Shown here in pieces: positions 53,720 through 62,346 of a stretch of DNA of 64,000 nucleotides. Position numbers and translations under genes: made by a program. The DNA comes from Actinacidiphila acidipaludis (GTDB lineage: Bacteria > Actinomycetota > Actinomycetes > Streptomycetales > Streptomycetaceae): positions 1 to 64,000 of the forward strand of contig NZ_JAINZZ010000015.1 of NCBI RefSeq assembly GCF_019890725.1. The letters are read 5' to 3'. The notes beneath the pieces were generated by a model that saw nothing but the letters and a program-made list of their open reading frames with translations, had not been told where the DNA came from and did not search any database. The stretch's first letter is position 1. Each line of letters begins with the position of its first letter.

Positions 53720-55123
53720 ATGACTCGCGCCATCACTCTGCACGAAGTTTCCAAGTACTACCCGAAGCAGCCCGCGCCGGCCGTGGACAGGTTCTCCCTG
53801 GACATCGCGCCCGGCGAGTTCCTGGTGCTGCTCGGGCCCTCGGGCTGCGGCAAGTCGACCGTGCTCCGCATGATCGCCGGTCTGGAGGACATCACCACCG
53901 GCGAACTCCTGCTGGACGGCGAGTACTCGAACGATCTCGCCCCCGGCGACCGCAAGATGGCGATGGTCTTCCAGAACTTCGCCCTGTACCCCAGCATGAC
54001 CAGCCGCGAGAACATCGGTTTCCCGCTGCGGTTCGAGATGCCGGGTGAGGAGCACGGGCCCCGCGTCGACGAGACGGCCCGCATCCTCGGCATCGAGGAG
54101 ATCCTGGACCGCTACCCCGGACAGCTGTCCGGCGGCGAGCGGCAGCGCGTGGCGATGGGCCGCGCGATCTCCCGGCACCCGTCCGTCTTCCTGATGGACG
54201 AGCCGCTGTCCAACCTGGACGCCAAACTGCGCGCACATCTGCGCGCCGAGATCGCCCGCCTCACCCACGGCATGGGCGTCACCACCGTGTACGTCACGCA
54301 CGACCAGGCCGAGGCGATGTCCCTCGGCGACCGCGTCGCGATCATGCGCAGCGGCGTGCTGCAGCAGATCAGCTCGCCCCGCGAGGCCTACCACCTGCCG
54401 GCGAACGTGTTCGTCGCGGCGTTCGTCGGCACACCGCGGATCAACCTGCTGCAGGCCACCGTCATCGCGCCGCTCGGCGGCGGCATGTGGATCGACTTCG
54501 GGCGGCAGCGCCTCGGGCTCCCCGAGCCGCTCAGCCTGGACCACCAGATGCTCCGCATCCAGCAGGGCCGCCCGATCATCGTCGGGCTCCGCTCGGAGGC
54601 CGTACGGATCGCACAGCCCAGCCAGGCACACGCCGGCGAGGTCGTGATCAGCGGCATCGTCGAGCACGTGGAGTACCAGGGCCACGAGTCGCTGGTGCAC
54701 CTCAACACCGGTTCGCGGCCCGCGGTCGTGCCCGAGCTGGAGGCGCCGCGGCCCGCGGTCTCCAGCGGCCGGGGCGCCTCCCGGCGCGCCGCGAACGGCT
54801 CCGGCGGCATCGGCCGGCTCGCCCAGAAAGCGGCCCGGCGCATCCAGTCGTCCGTGCTGGACGGCAAGGGCTCCACGGTGCCGGGCGGCGTGCCGCCGCG
54901 GCCCGACCACGCCCCCGGCCACGCGCCGGTGTCCGTGATGGACCGCCCGGCGGCGGCGCCCGAGACGCAGACCGGCGACCTGGTCGTGCGCACCGGGCCG
55001 GACATCCGGCTCCGCCGCGGCGACCGGGTCCCGCTGCTGGTCGACCTGGCGCACCTGTACGTCTTCGACCACGAGGGCCGGCGGATCTGCCCGGCGCCCA
55101 ACGAGCAGCCGCGACTGGAGTAG
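53720..55123 (+). CDS. Sugar-type ABC ATPase (MsiK/UgpC-like) with a C-terminal insert
   Basis: 467 residues from ATG 53720. Walker A GPSGCGKST at 39-47, Q-loop FQNFALYPSM, signature LSGGERQRVAMGRAI, Walker B VFLMDEPLSNLD and H-loop THDQAEAMS are intact. The C-terminal TOBE-type region holds an extra segment of about 90 residues rich in Gly, Ala, Pro and Arg (about 350-430) that is absent from MsiK. No permeases are nearby, so it may energise several distant importers. Confidence 0.87.
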   Translation: MTRAITLHEVSKYYPKQPAPAVDRFSLDIAPGEFLVLLGPSGCGKSTVLRMIAGLEDITTGELLLDGEYSNDLAPGDRKMAMVFQNFALYPSMTSRENIGFPLRFEMPGEEHGPRVDETARILGIEEILDRYPGQLSGGERQRVAMGRAISRHPSVFLMDEPLSNLDAKLRAHLRAEIARLTHGMGVTTVYVTHDQAEAMSLGDRVAIMRSGVLQQISSPREAYHLPANVFVAAFVGTPRINLLQATVIAPLGGGMWIDFGRQRLGLPEPLSLDHQMLRIQQGRPIIVGLRSEAVRIAQPSQAHAGEVVISGIVEHVEYQGHESLVHLNTGSRPAVVPELEAPRPAVSSGRGASRRAANGSGGIGRLAQKAARRIQSSVLDGKGSTVPGGVPPRPDHAPGHAPVSVMDRPAAAPETQTGDLVVRTGPDIRLRRGDRVPLLVDLAHLYVFDHEGRRICPAPNEQPRLE

Positions 55124-55164
55124 CAGCACATGCGGGACGTCCGGGCCCCGGGCAGGCTGCCGCC

Positions 55165-55539
55165 ATGAGCATCGACGAATACGGCGGCGGCCCGGCCCAG
55201 GGCTCGGACTTCCTCGTGGTGACCACGAACGACGCCCCCGGGTTCCGGGTGCAGCAGGTGATCGGTGAGGTCTTCGGCCTCACCGTACGCTCCCGCCACC
55301 TGGGCAGCCAGATCGGCGCCGGCCTGAAGTCGATGGTCGGCGGCGAGCTGAAGGGGCTGACCAAGACGCTGGTGGAGACCCGCAACCAGGCCATGGAGCG
55401 CCTGGTCGAGCAGGCGCGGGCGCGCGGCGCCAACGCGGTGCTCACGATGCGGTTCGACGTCACCGAGGCGGCCGACATCGGCACCGAGGTCTGCGCCTAC
55501 GGCACCGCGGTCGTGCTGACGCCCGCGGACGCCGCCTGA
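55165..55539 (+). CDS. YbjQ family protein
   Basis: 124 residues. It matches the YbjQ/DUF74 family: FLVVTTNDAPGFRVQQVIGEVFGLTVRS, then ARARGANAVLTMRFDVTE. Members form small oligomers whose role is unknown, though heavy-metal binding is proposed. It follows the ABC ATPase by 41 bases in the same direction. Confidence 0.88.
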   Translation: MSIDEYGGGPAQGSDFLVVTTNDAPGFRVQQVIGEVFGLTVRSRHLGSQIGAGLKSMVGGELKGLTKTLVETRNQAMERLVEQARARGANAVLTMRFDVTEAADIGTEVCAYGTAVVLTPADAA

Positions 55540-55747
55540 CGCCGGGCGCACTCCCGCCCGGCCGGCTCCCCTCCCGGACACCTCGGACTTCTCCTCGTGC
55601 GTCGGGTCGATGCCCGTCGTGCGCGCCTCCAGGCCTCCGGACGCCCCATCGCCCGCTGCGGGGTGGGCGGAATGCCCTTATCGTCACGAATGGTGTCCCT
55701 GAACACGGCACCGATGGCTTCGGATCCACATCGGCCAGGAGGCCCCC

Positions 55748-57148
55748 ATGCCCCTGCACAAGGGCACCAACGCCCCGCACCACGTCGCCGTCAACCCCTT
55801 CGTCGGCGTGGCTGACCCGGTCGGCGGCATGGAGACGGCACCGCCCAAACACCGCCTGGCGGACGGGCCGATGGCGCCCGCGGCGGCGTACCAGCTGGTG
55901 CACGACGAGCTGATGCTCGACGGCAACTCGCGGCTGAACCTGGCCACCTTCGTGACCACCTGGATGGAGCCGCAGGCCAACCTCCTGATGACCGAGTGCG
56001 CCGACAAGAACATGATCGACAAGGACGAGTACCCGCGCACCGCCGAACTGGAACGGCGCTGCGTGGCGATCCTCGCCGCCCTGTGGAACGCCCCCGACCC
56101 GGACAAGACCATCGGTTGCTCCACCACCGGCTCCTCCGAGGCGTGCATGCTCGCCGGGATGGCGCTCAAGCGCCGCTGGTCCAAGCGCACCCCCGGCTAT
56201 CCGGCGACCGCCCGCCCCAACCTGGTGATGGGCGCCAACGTGCAGGTGTGCTGGGAGAAGTTCTGCACCTTCTGGGAGGTCGAGGCGCGGCTGGCGCCGA
56301 TGCGCGGCGACCGGCTGCACCTGGACGCCGAAGCCGCGATGGAGCTCGTCGACGAGAACACCATCGGCGTGGTGGCGGTGCTCGGCTCGACGTTCGACGG
56401 CTCCTACGAGCCGGTCCAGGAGATCTGCGCGGCCCTGGACGACTACGAGAAGCGCACCGGCGTGCACATCCCGGTGCACGTCGACGGAGCCTCCGGCGGG
56501 ATGATCGCGCCCTTCCTCGACCCGGACCTGGTCTGGGACTTCCGGCTGCCGCGGGTCACCTCGATCAACACCTCGGGCCACAAGTACGGCCTGGTCTACC
56601 CGGGTGTCGGCTGGGCGCTGTGGCGCGAGCCCGACGACCTGCCCGAGGAGCTGGTGTTCCGGGTGAACTACCTCGGCGGCGACATGCCGACCTTCGCGCT
56701 GAACTTCTCCCGGCCGGGCGCGCAGGTCGTCGCGCAGTACTACAGCTTCCTGCGGCTGGGCTTCGAGGGCTACCGCGCGGTGCAGCAGACCAGCCGCGAC
56801 GTGGCCATGAAGGTGGCCGCGCAGTTCGCGGCGCACGAGGAGTTCCGGCTGATCACCCGCGGCGACCAGCTCCCGGTGTTCGCCCTCACCACCACCCCCG
56901 AGGTGAAGAACTTCGACGTCTTCGACGTCTCCCGGCGGCTGCGCGAGCACGGATGGCTGGTGCCGGCCTACACCTATCCCGCCGACCGCGAGGACCTGGC
57001 CGTGCTGCGGGTGGTCTGCCGCAACGGCTTCTCCGAGGACCTCGCGAGCCTGCTGATGGACGACGTCGAGCGGCTGATCCCGGAGATGTGCGCCCAGCCC
57101 CACCCGCTGGGACGCCCGAAGAACGTCGCGACCGCCTTCCACCACTGA
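55748..57148 (+). CDS. gadB: Glutamate decarboxylase
   Basis: 466 residues, the usual GadB size. The PLP-binding Lys is K279 in NTSGHKYGLVYPG, and HVDGASGGMIAPF precedes it. It removes CO2 from glutamate to give GABA, consuming a proton. It has AGGAGG upstream. No GadC antiporter is adjacent, unlike in E. coli acid resistance. Dodecin follows after 26 bases. Confidence 0.95.
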   Translation: MPLHKGTNAPHHVAVNPFVGVADPVGGMETAPPKHRLADGPMAPAAAYQLVHDELMLDGNSRLNLATFVTTWMEPQANLLMTECADKNMIDKDEYPRTAELERRCVAILAALWNAPDPDKTIGCSTTGSSEACMLAGMALKRRWSKRTPGYPATARPNLVMGANVQVCWEKFCTFWEVEARLAPMRGDRLHLDAEAAMELVDENTIGVVAVLGSTFDGSYEPVQEICAALDDYEKRTGVHIPVHVDGASGGMIAPFLDPDLVWDFRLPRVTSINTSGHKYGLVYPGVGWALWREPDDLPEELVFRVNYLGGDMPTFALNFSRPGAQVVAQYYSFLRLGFEGYRAVQQTSRDVAMKVAAQFAAHEEFRLITRGDQLPVFALTTTPEVKNFDVFDVSRRLREHGWLVPAYTYPADREDLAVLRVVCRNGFSEDLASLLMDDVERLIPEMCAQPHPLGRPKNVATAFHH

Positions 57149-57174
57149 CCCGAGCCGACCCGAGAGGACCCGCC

Positions 57175-57390
57175 ATGGCCGAGCACACCTACCGCGTGAC
57201 CGAGATCGTGGGCACCGCGCACGACGGCGTGGACGCCGCCGTCCGCAACGGCCTCAGCCGTGCCGCACAGACCCTGCGCGGCCTGGACTGGTTCGAGATC
57301 ACCCAGGTCCGCGGACACATCGTGGACGGCGAGGTGGAGCACTACCAGGTGGGCCTGAAGGTCGGCTTCCGGCTGGAGGAGGCCGAGTAG
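57175..57390 (+). CDS. Dodecin
   Basis: 71 residues. The family core is VTEIVGTAHDGVDAAVRNGL near the start and LDWFEITQVRGHIVDG, with the flavin-stacking Trp39 region. Dodecins form 12-mers that store FMN, riboflavin or CoA. It is 26 bases after gadB and may be cotranscribed. Confidence 0.92.
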   Translation: MAEHTYRVTEIVGTAHDGVDAAVRNGLSRAAQTLRGLDWFEITQVRGHIVDGEVEHYQVGLKVGFRLEEAE

Positions 57391-57629
57391 CCACCGAACA
57401 GCCGCCGACCAGCCGCCGACGGGAGGGGCGCCCGCGCCGGACCCGACCGGACCGGCCGGGCGGGTCCCGCCGGCCCCGCGTTGCGCCGAACGGGGGCGTT
57501 TCCCCCGATGGCGGCTCCCCGAACGGCGCAACAACGGTCGCAAAATCCGACCATCCGTCAAAGCCTCTGTCGTCAGCACCGACGAGCTTCGGACCACGAC
57601 GCCCTCGTAGTCCCCCCGGGAGCCCCGCC
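57391..57629. other. Gap between dodecin and the MreB-like operon
   Basis: No gene seen. It is GC-rich with AACGGGGGCG and CGCCCCCG-like blocks, and it should contain the promoter of the mini-ORF and MreB-like gene. An A/T-richer stretch lies at 57530-57570. Confidence 0.5.
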
Positions 57630-57746
57630 ATGAGTCATCAGGACACCCCCTGCCCGCCTCTCCCGCCCGGGTCCGAGCCACCGGGTCCGACCGGTCCCAC
57701 CCCGTCCGGTCACGCCGACAGCCGAAGCGGAGGTGTCCTTCTGTGA
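57630..57746 (+). CDS. 38-residue proline-rich mini-ORF coupled to the MreB-like gene
   Basis: ATG 57630, with GGGAG about 9 bases upstream, encodes 38 residues (MSHQDTPCPPLPPGSEPPG...) and ends at TGA 57744-57746, overlapping the GTG start of the next gene. It could be a translated leader for coupling, or a chance frame in GC-rich DNA. No homologue is known to me. Confidence 0.45.
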   Translation: MSHQDTPCPPLPPGSEPPGPTGPTPSGHADSRSGGVLL

Positions 57747-58810
57747 ACCCGCACCTGGCGGCAGGTCCGCTGACCCCCACCCTGGAGCACCTCAGGCGCT
57801 GCTCGATCGCGGTGGACATCGGGGCCGCCCGCACCCGCGTCTACCTGCGCAACAACGGGCTCGTCGTGGACGAGCCGAGCGTCGCGGCGGTCGACGTCCG
57901 CAGCGGCGCCCTCATCGCGGTCGGCTCCCGGGCCGAGACGATGGCCGGGCGCACCCCCCAGCACATCCGTGTGGTGCGGCCGGTGGCCAGCGGCGCGGTG
58001 GTCGACGTCACCATGGCCCAGCGCATGCTGCGGCACGTCCTGGGCGACAAGCTGGGCCGGCGCTGGATGCGGATGTCGATGGTCCGGGGCATGCCGATGC
58101 CCGTGATGCGGGCCGCGGTGTGCATGCCGCACGGCAGCGAGCCGATCGCGCTGCGGGCCGCGGTCGAGACGATGTACGGGCTCGGCGCGCGGAAGGTGGA
58201 GCTGGTCGACACGCTCATCGCGGCCGCGGTGGGCTGCGGGCTGCCTGTCGAACAGCCCGAGGCGACGATGATCGTGGTGTGCGGCGCGGGCACCACACAC
58301 GTCGCCGTGCTGTCGCTGGGCGCCATCGTCTCCGCGGAGACCGTGCCGGTGGGCGGCGACGCCATCGACCGCGCGGTCGTCGAACACCTGCGCAGTCAGC
58401 ACGAGTTGCTGCTGCCCAGCCAGTCGGTGCGACCGCTGCACCAGATGCTGGGCGGCACCTCGACCGCGGAGGTGCACGGCCGGGACGTCATCAGCGGCCT
58501 GGCCAGGACCGTCACCGTCGAGACGGAGAACGTCCGGCACGCCATGCGGGCGCCGCTGACCGGCGTGCTCGACGCGATCACGTCGGTCCTGCGCACCTGC
58601 CCGCCGGACCTGGTCGCCGACCTGGCCGACCGCGGCATCATGCTGGCCGGCGGCAGCGCCCACATGCCGGGACTGGACCTGATGCTCCGCCAGGAGACGC
58701 ACATGCCGGTGCACATCGCACCGCACCCGGACACGGTGGCGGTGCGCGGCCTCGGCGCGATGATCGAGGGCAAGGTCCGGCCCGCGCCCAAGGACCCGCT
58801 GGCCCCCTGA
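57743..58810 (+). CDS. MreB-like actin-family protein with changed nucleotide-site residues
   Basis: 355 residues from GTG 57743. It aligns along its length with MreB: phosphate-1 loop AVDIGAARTRVY (D25), ETMYGLGARKVELV and the C-terminal MLAGGSAHMPGLD. Two expected elements differ: the catalytic Glu region (usually IEEPMAAAIG) reads LVDTLIAAAVG (D156, T157), and phosphate-2 (usually VDIGGGTT) reads VVCGAGTT with no Asp (C180). It may bind nucleotide poorly or not hydrolyse it. Streptomycetes have several MreB/Mbl paralogues. Confidence 0.85.
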   Translation: MNPHLAAGPLTPTLEHLRRCSIAVDIGAARTRVYLRNNGLVVDEPSVAAVDVRSGALIAVGSRAETMAGRTPQHIRVVRPVASGAVVDVTMAQRMLRHVLGDKLGRRWMRMSMVRGMPMPVMRAAVCMPHGSEPIALRAAVETMYGLGARKVELVDTLIAAAVGCGLPVEQPEATMIVVCGAGTTHVAVLSLGAIVSAETVPVGGDAIDRAVVEHLRSQHELLLPSQSVRPLHQMLGGTSTAEVHGRDVISGLARTVTVETENVRHAMRAPLTGVLDAITSVLRTCPPDLVADLADRGIMLAGGSAHMPGLDLMLRQETHMPVHIAPHPDTVAVRGLGAMIEGKVRPAPKDPLAP

Positions 58811-58852
58811 GCCGGTGGCCCCTGCGCCGGTGGCCCCTGAGCCGGGCGGTCC

Positions 58853-58934
58853 GGCCGGATCGGGAACGGGTGGGCCCGGGAGGCGGGCCGGATCGGGAAC
58901 GGGCCGGATCGGGAACGGGTGGGCCCGGGAGGCG
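58853..58934. repeat. GC-rich direct repeats between the MreB-like and FAD genes
   Basis: Two 33-base units starting GGCCGGATCGGGAACGGG (58853 and 58902) flank a 16-base partial unit (58886-58901). A separate GCCGGTGGCCCC motif repeats at 58811-58838. Confidence 0.8.
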
Positions 58935-58941
58935 GGCCGGC

Positions 58942-60186
58942 TCAGGAGCGCCGGTCGGCGAGCAGTTCCCGGGCCGCGCGGGCGCCGGAGGCCATCGCGC
59001 CCTGGACCGACCCGGTAGCCCGGTGGTCGCCGCAGACATAGCGGCCCGGGGCGTGTCGGGTACCGCGGCTGAGCGGCCACGGTGGGGTCATCGCGGGCAG
59101 CGCCTCCGCCACCGGGTACTCGGCCACCGGCTCCCAGCCCCCGGTGTCCGTCCCGTACAGCTCCGCGAGCACCGCGCGGACCTCGGCCTCCTTGCCCGGC
59201 CCGTGGTCCGCGCCGAGCACCGAGGTGGACACCAGCGCCCGGCCGCGCGGCGCGTACACCGGGCTGACCTCGCTCACCACCACGGTGTTCAGCACCCGCC
59301 GCGCGGTGTCGACGAGCAGCGTCGGCTCGTCCAGCGGCGTCTCGGGGGCGGCGTGGTAGTAGGTCGTGACCGAGCGGACCGGCGGCACGTCCAGGCCGGG
59401 CAGCAGGGCGGCGGCCGCCGCCGGTCCCGCGGCGACGACCACCGCGGGCGCCGCCGTCTCCCGTCCGTAGGCGGTCAGCACGCCCTCGTCGGTGAGCTGT
59501 TCGACCGGCGTGCCCAGGCTCACCGTGCCCTCGGGCAGCGTGGCGGCCAGCTGCTCGGGCACCTCCGCGACGCCGTCGGCGGGCAGGCACAGCGTGCCGC
59601 GCAGCATCGAACGCCACACCAGGTGGAAGAACCGGCTGGAGGTCTCCAGCTCGTCCTCCAGGAACACCCCCGACAGGAACGGCCGGAACAGCGTCTCCAC
59701 CAGCGCCTCGCCGATGGCCGCGTCCGCCAGCGCCGTCCGGGTGGTGCGGTCCTCCGCCCGCTTGATCAGCCGCGGCGGCGTCAGCAGGTCCCGCCCGGTG
59801 AGCATGGCCAGGCCCGCGAGGTCCCGCAGCGACCCCAGCCGCCCGGGCCGCAGGTCGGCGGCCAGCTTCGGGGTCCTGGTCGGGTCGGCGAAGCGCAGCC
59901 GGCCGTGCGGGGTGCACAGCAGCACGCCCGGGCTGAACGGCCGCAGGCGCAGCCCGCGCAGATCCATCCGGCGCTTCATCTGCGGATAGGACGTGTTGAC
60001 CACCTGGAACCCGCGGTCGAAGCGGAAGCCGTCCCGTACGTCGGTCCGCATCCGGCCGCCCACCCGGTCGGACGCCTCCAGGACCCGCACCCGCAGCCCG
60101 GCCGCGACCAGGTCCTGCGCGCACACCAGCCCCGCGACACCGGCACCGACCACCACGGCGTCCACGTCACCTGTCCGAGCGCTCAT
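58942..60186 (-). CDS. FAD-dependent oxidoreductase (phytoene desaturase/PPOX-like)
   Basis: 414 residues from ATG 60186. The dinucleotide motif VVVGAGVAGLVCAQDL and the next EASDRVGGRMRTD mark the amine-oxidase/desaturase fold. C-terminal YVCGDHRATGSVQGAMASG supports FAD binding. The substrate is unknown. It converges with the MreB-like gene. Confidence 0.87.
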   Translation of the reverse strand: MSARTGDVDAVVVGAGVAGLVCAQDLVAAGLRVRVLEASDRVGGRMRTDVRDGFRFDRGFQVVNTSYPQMKRRMDLRGLRLRPFSPGVLLCTPHGRLRFADPTRTPKLAADLRPGRLGSLRDLAGLAMLTGRDLLTPPRLIKRAEDRTTRTALADAAIGEALVETLFRPFLSGVFLEDELETSSRFFHLVWRSMLRGTLCLPADGVAEVPEQLAATLPEGTVSLGTPVEQLTDEGVLTAYGRETAAPAVVVAAGPAAAAALLPGLDVPPVRSVTTYYHAAPETPLDEPTLLVDTARRVLNTVVVSEVSPVYAPRGRALVSTSVLGADHGPGKEAEVRAVLAELYGTDTGGWEPVAEYPVAEALPAMTPPWPLSRGTRHAPGRYVCGDHRATGSVQGAMASGARAARELLADRRS

Positions 60187-60233
60187 TTCCCGCACCCTCC
60201 GTCCTGCGACCGGCGGCGCACGCGGCCGCGCGC

Positions 60234-60584
60234 TCACTTCCGTGGATCGTGCCCCCAGTTCATCAAGGAGTACCGCCATGTGCTGTCCGTGATGTCGCCA
60301 CCGGGCCGCTGGGCGAGGTGGCGGTGCACATATCCGCTGACCTTGCGCATGTGAGCGAGGTCGTCGTCGTCCAGATCGTCCTTGCGGGTGCGCAGCAGGG
60401 TGACGATGCGCCGCCCGGAGGCGTGGCCGACGCTCTCGCCGCCGCCCTTTTGCTGCCCGGCGTCACGCGAGTCCTCGGTGCCGAGCCAGTCCTCCAGCTC
60501 GCGCGGGGTCATGTTCACGGCCTCGTGGAAGTCGCGCAGGACGTCTTCGCGGTCACCGCGGCCGTCCTGTCCGCGGGCCGTCAC
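60234..60584 (-). CDS. DUF3140 family protein
   Basis: 116 residues from GTG 60584, which overlaps the stop of the upstream gene (GTGA). FHEAVNMTPRELEDWLGTEDS and YVHRHLAQRP match DUF3140, often fused or linked to DUF2945. The function is unknown. Confidence 0.85.
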   Translation of the reverse strand: MTARGQDGRGDREDVLRDFHEAVNMTPRELEDWLGTEDSRDAGQQKGGGESVGHASGRRIVTLLRTRKDDLDDDDLAHMRKVSGYVHRHLAQRPGGDITDSTWRYSLMNWGHDPRK

Positions 60585-60808
60585 GAGCCGCCGCCCCGGC
60601 CCCGCAGGGCGCCTGGCCGGTGCACCGCGCGACCCCCGGACTTCTCACTGCGCACCTCGTACTGGGGGTCGTCGGGCGAGGCCTCGACGGTCCGGCCGCC
60701 CGCCTTGGTACGCCCGGTGATCCGGCGCGTGACCCGCCCCACGGCCGTGCCGCCGTGACTCCGCCACGAGACCCGTTCGCCCTTGCTCGGCTTCGCGTGC
60801 TTCGCCAT
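60581..60808 (-). CDS. DUF2945 hypervirulence-associated TUDOR-like protein
   Basis: 75 residues. KGERVSWRSHGGTAVGRVTRR and DPQYEVRSEKSGG match the small beta-barrel DUF2945 (HVA1 TUDOR) family. It is coupled to the DUF3140 gene, a pairing common in actinobacteria. Function is unknown. Confidence 0.87.
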   Translation of the reverse strand: MAKHAKPSKGERVSWRSHGGTAVGRVTRRITGRTKAGGRTVEASPDDPQYEVRSEKSGGRAVHRPGALRGRGGGS

Positions 60809-60971
60809 GACCTGCCGCCTTTCCGTCGTCCTCGCGTCCCCGAGATCTCTGCGGACGGGGTTCGGCTACCCGATTCCACACGGACATTCCGCCGAAAGGG
60901 CGCATTACCGGATATCTCACCCCGAGAGGTGAGGCGCGGGCGGCGTCAGGCGGGGCGGGCGGCGGGCTGGT

Positions 60972-61982
60972 TCAGAGACGCGCCTCGGATGCGGTGGTGC
61001 GGCCGGCGGCCCAGCCCGCGGCGTCACGGCCCTTGAGGCGGGCCGTCCTGGTCGACGGGAAGAGCCGCTCCCGGGTCTCGCGCACCGCGAGGTCCCGCGC
61101 GGCGAGCGCGGGCAGCAGCAGGTCGGCGGGGCGTGCGGCCACTTCCGCGGCGGCCGCGGCGCTCAGCCGCTCCCTGATCCCCGCCGCGTAGGCGATGAGG
61201 AAGCTCTCGCGGTAGTCACGGGACCGGGACTTCCCCCGGTGCAGCGCCCGGTCCGCCTGGACCAGCAGCGAGGTGAACAGCAGCTCGACCGCGTCGAGGT
61301 TCGCCGGATGCCCGACCACCGTCGAGAAGCCGAAGTCCGACGCCCACACCGCCTCGCACCGGTTCGCCGCCGCCACCGCGTCGAGCAGCAGCGCCTTCGC
61401 CCCCTCGTACGGCCGGTCGACGCCGATCCTGCGGGCGGCCGGCCCGTCGCCCCGCCGGCCGAGCAGCGCCTCGTCGATGCTGTGCGCGGCCATGAGCTGC
61501 TGCGCCTTCGCCGAGAGCGCCTCGGCCTCCTCGGGGAAACCGGTGGACTCCGCCTTGGCCAGCAGCGCCCGGATCCGCCCGAGCATCTTCGACGCGGGGC
61601 CCGTGGGCCGGGCGGGCACGGCCAGCACCGGGATGCGGGGCAGGCGGGCGCACAGGCACAGCACCTCGACGAACTCGGCGGCCGCCGAGAAACGGTCGAG
61701 GCGTTCGGCGGCCACGAACGCGGTGAGGCCGCCTTCGCCGGGCAGCACGGCCTCGGCGAGGCGCTGGTGGCGGGCGGTGAGTTCGCGTCCGGTCATACGG
61801 ACCAGGTCCGGGACCGTCCAGCCGCGCGCCCCGGCCTCCCGCACGATCCGCGCCGCGGCCTCGGCGGCCACCGTGTCCCAGCCGTCGCCGGCCGCCGCCA
61901 GCAGCGAGGCCGCCGTGTCCAGCTCCCGCTCGCGCCCCCCGGCCCCGACCGCCGCCCCCAGCGCCACCTCAAACCCGTCCAC
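60972..61982 (-). CDS. DUF2786 domain protein
   Basis: 336 residues from GTG 61982, with GAAGG upstream. A longer in-frame extension to 62393 exists, but it is translated from tandem repeats, so it is not accepted. The DUF2786 segment KMLGRIRALLAKAESTGFPEEAEALSAKAQQLM lies near residue 130. Function is unknown. Confidence 0.8.
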   Translation of the reverse strand: MDGFEVALGAAVGAGGRERELDTAASLLAAAGDGWDTVAAEAAARIVREAGARGWTVPDLVRMTGRELTARHQRLAEAVLPGEGGLTAFVAAERLDRFSAAAEFVEVLCLCARLPRIPVLAVPARPTGPASKMLGRIRALLAKAESTGFPEEAEALSAKAQQLMAAHSIDEALLGRRGDGPAARRIGVDRPYEGAKALLLDAVAAANRCEAVWASDFGFSTVVGHPANLDAVELLFTSLLVQADRALHRGKSRSRDYRESFLIAYAAGIRERLSAAAAAEVAARPADLLLPALAARDLAVRETRERLFPSTRTARLKGRDAAGWAAGRTTASEARL

Positions 61983-62346
61983 ACTCCACCTTCCACTCCC
62001 ACCCGCCCCCCAAGCCTCGCACGCCGGCAACGCACTCCCAGGGCACAGCCCAAGCCCCGTCAGGGGCGCGGGGTCCCCCAGGCTCCGCCCGGGAGGTGCC
62101 CCCAGCGCGAGCAACCACAGCGAACCGTTCGCCGGCAAGACACCCCAGGGGGCACCCCAAGCCCCGCAGGGGCTCGGGGTCCCCCAGGCTCCGCCCGGGA
62201 GGTGCCTCCAGCGCGAGCAACCGAGGCGAACCGTTCCGCCGGCAACGCACCCCCGGGGCAGGGCCCACCCCGAGGCGGCCCCCCGCCAGGGACACCCCGT
62301 ACTCAGGCCGAGCCCGGCCCAAAACCTCTCAGCGCTGAGGCCCGCT
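61983..62346. repeat. 364-base intergenic region made of 106-base repeats related to family 2
   Basis: GGGAGGTGCCCCCAGCGCGA occurs at 62091 and a close copy at 62198. The marker GGGGTCCCCCA begins at 62070 and again at 62176, giving a 106-base period. Partial units flank both. The core matches the left end of the repeat at 32975. No separate gene is supported here. Confidence 0.75.

Noticed and set aside
55460..57145. A 561-codon open frame antisense to gadB
   Set aside because: A shadow of a certain gene. Composition is His, Arg and Gly biased and the start is unsupported.
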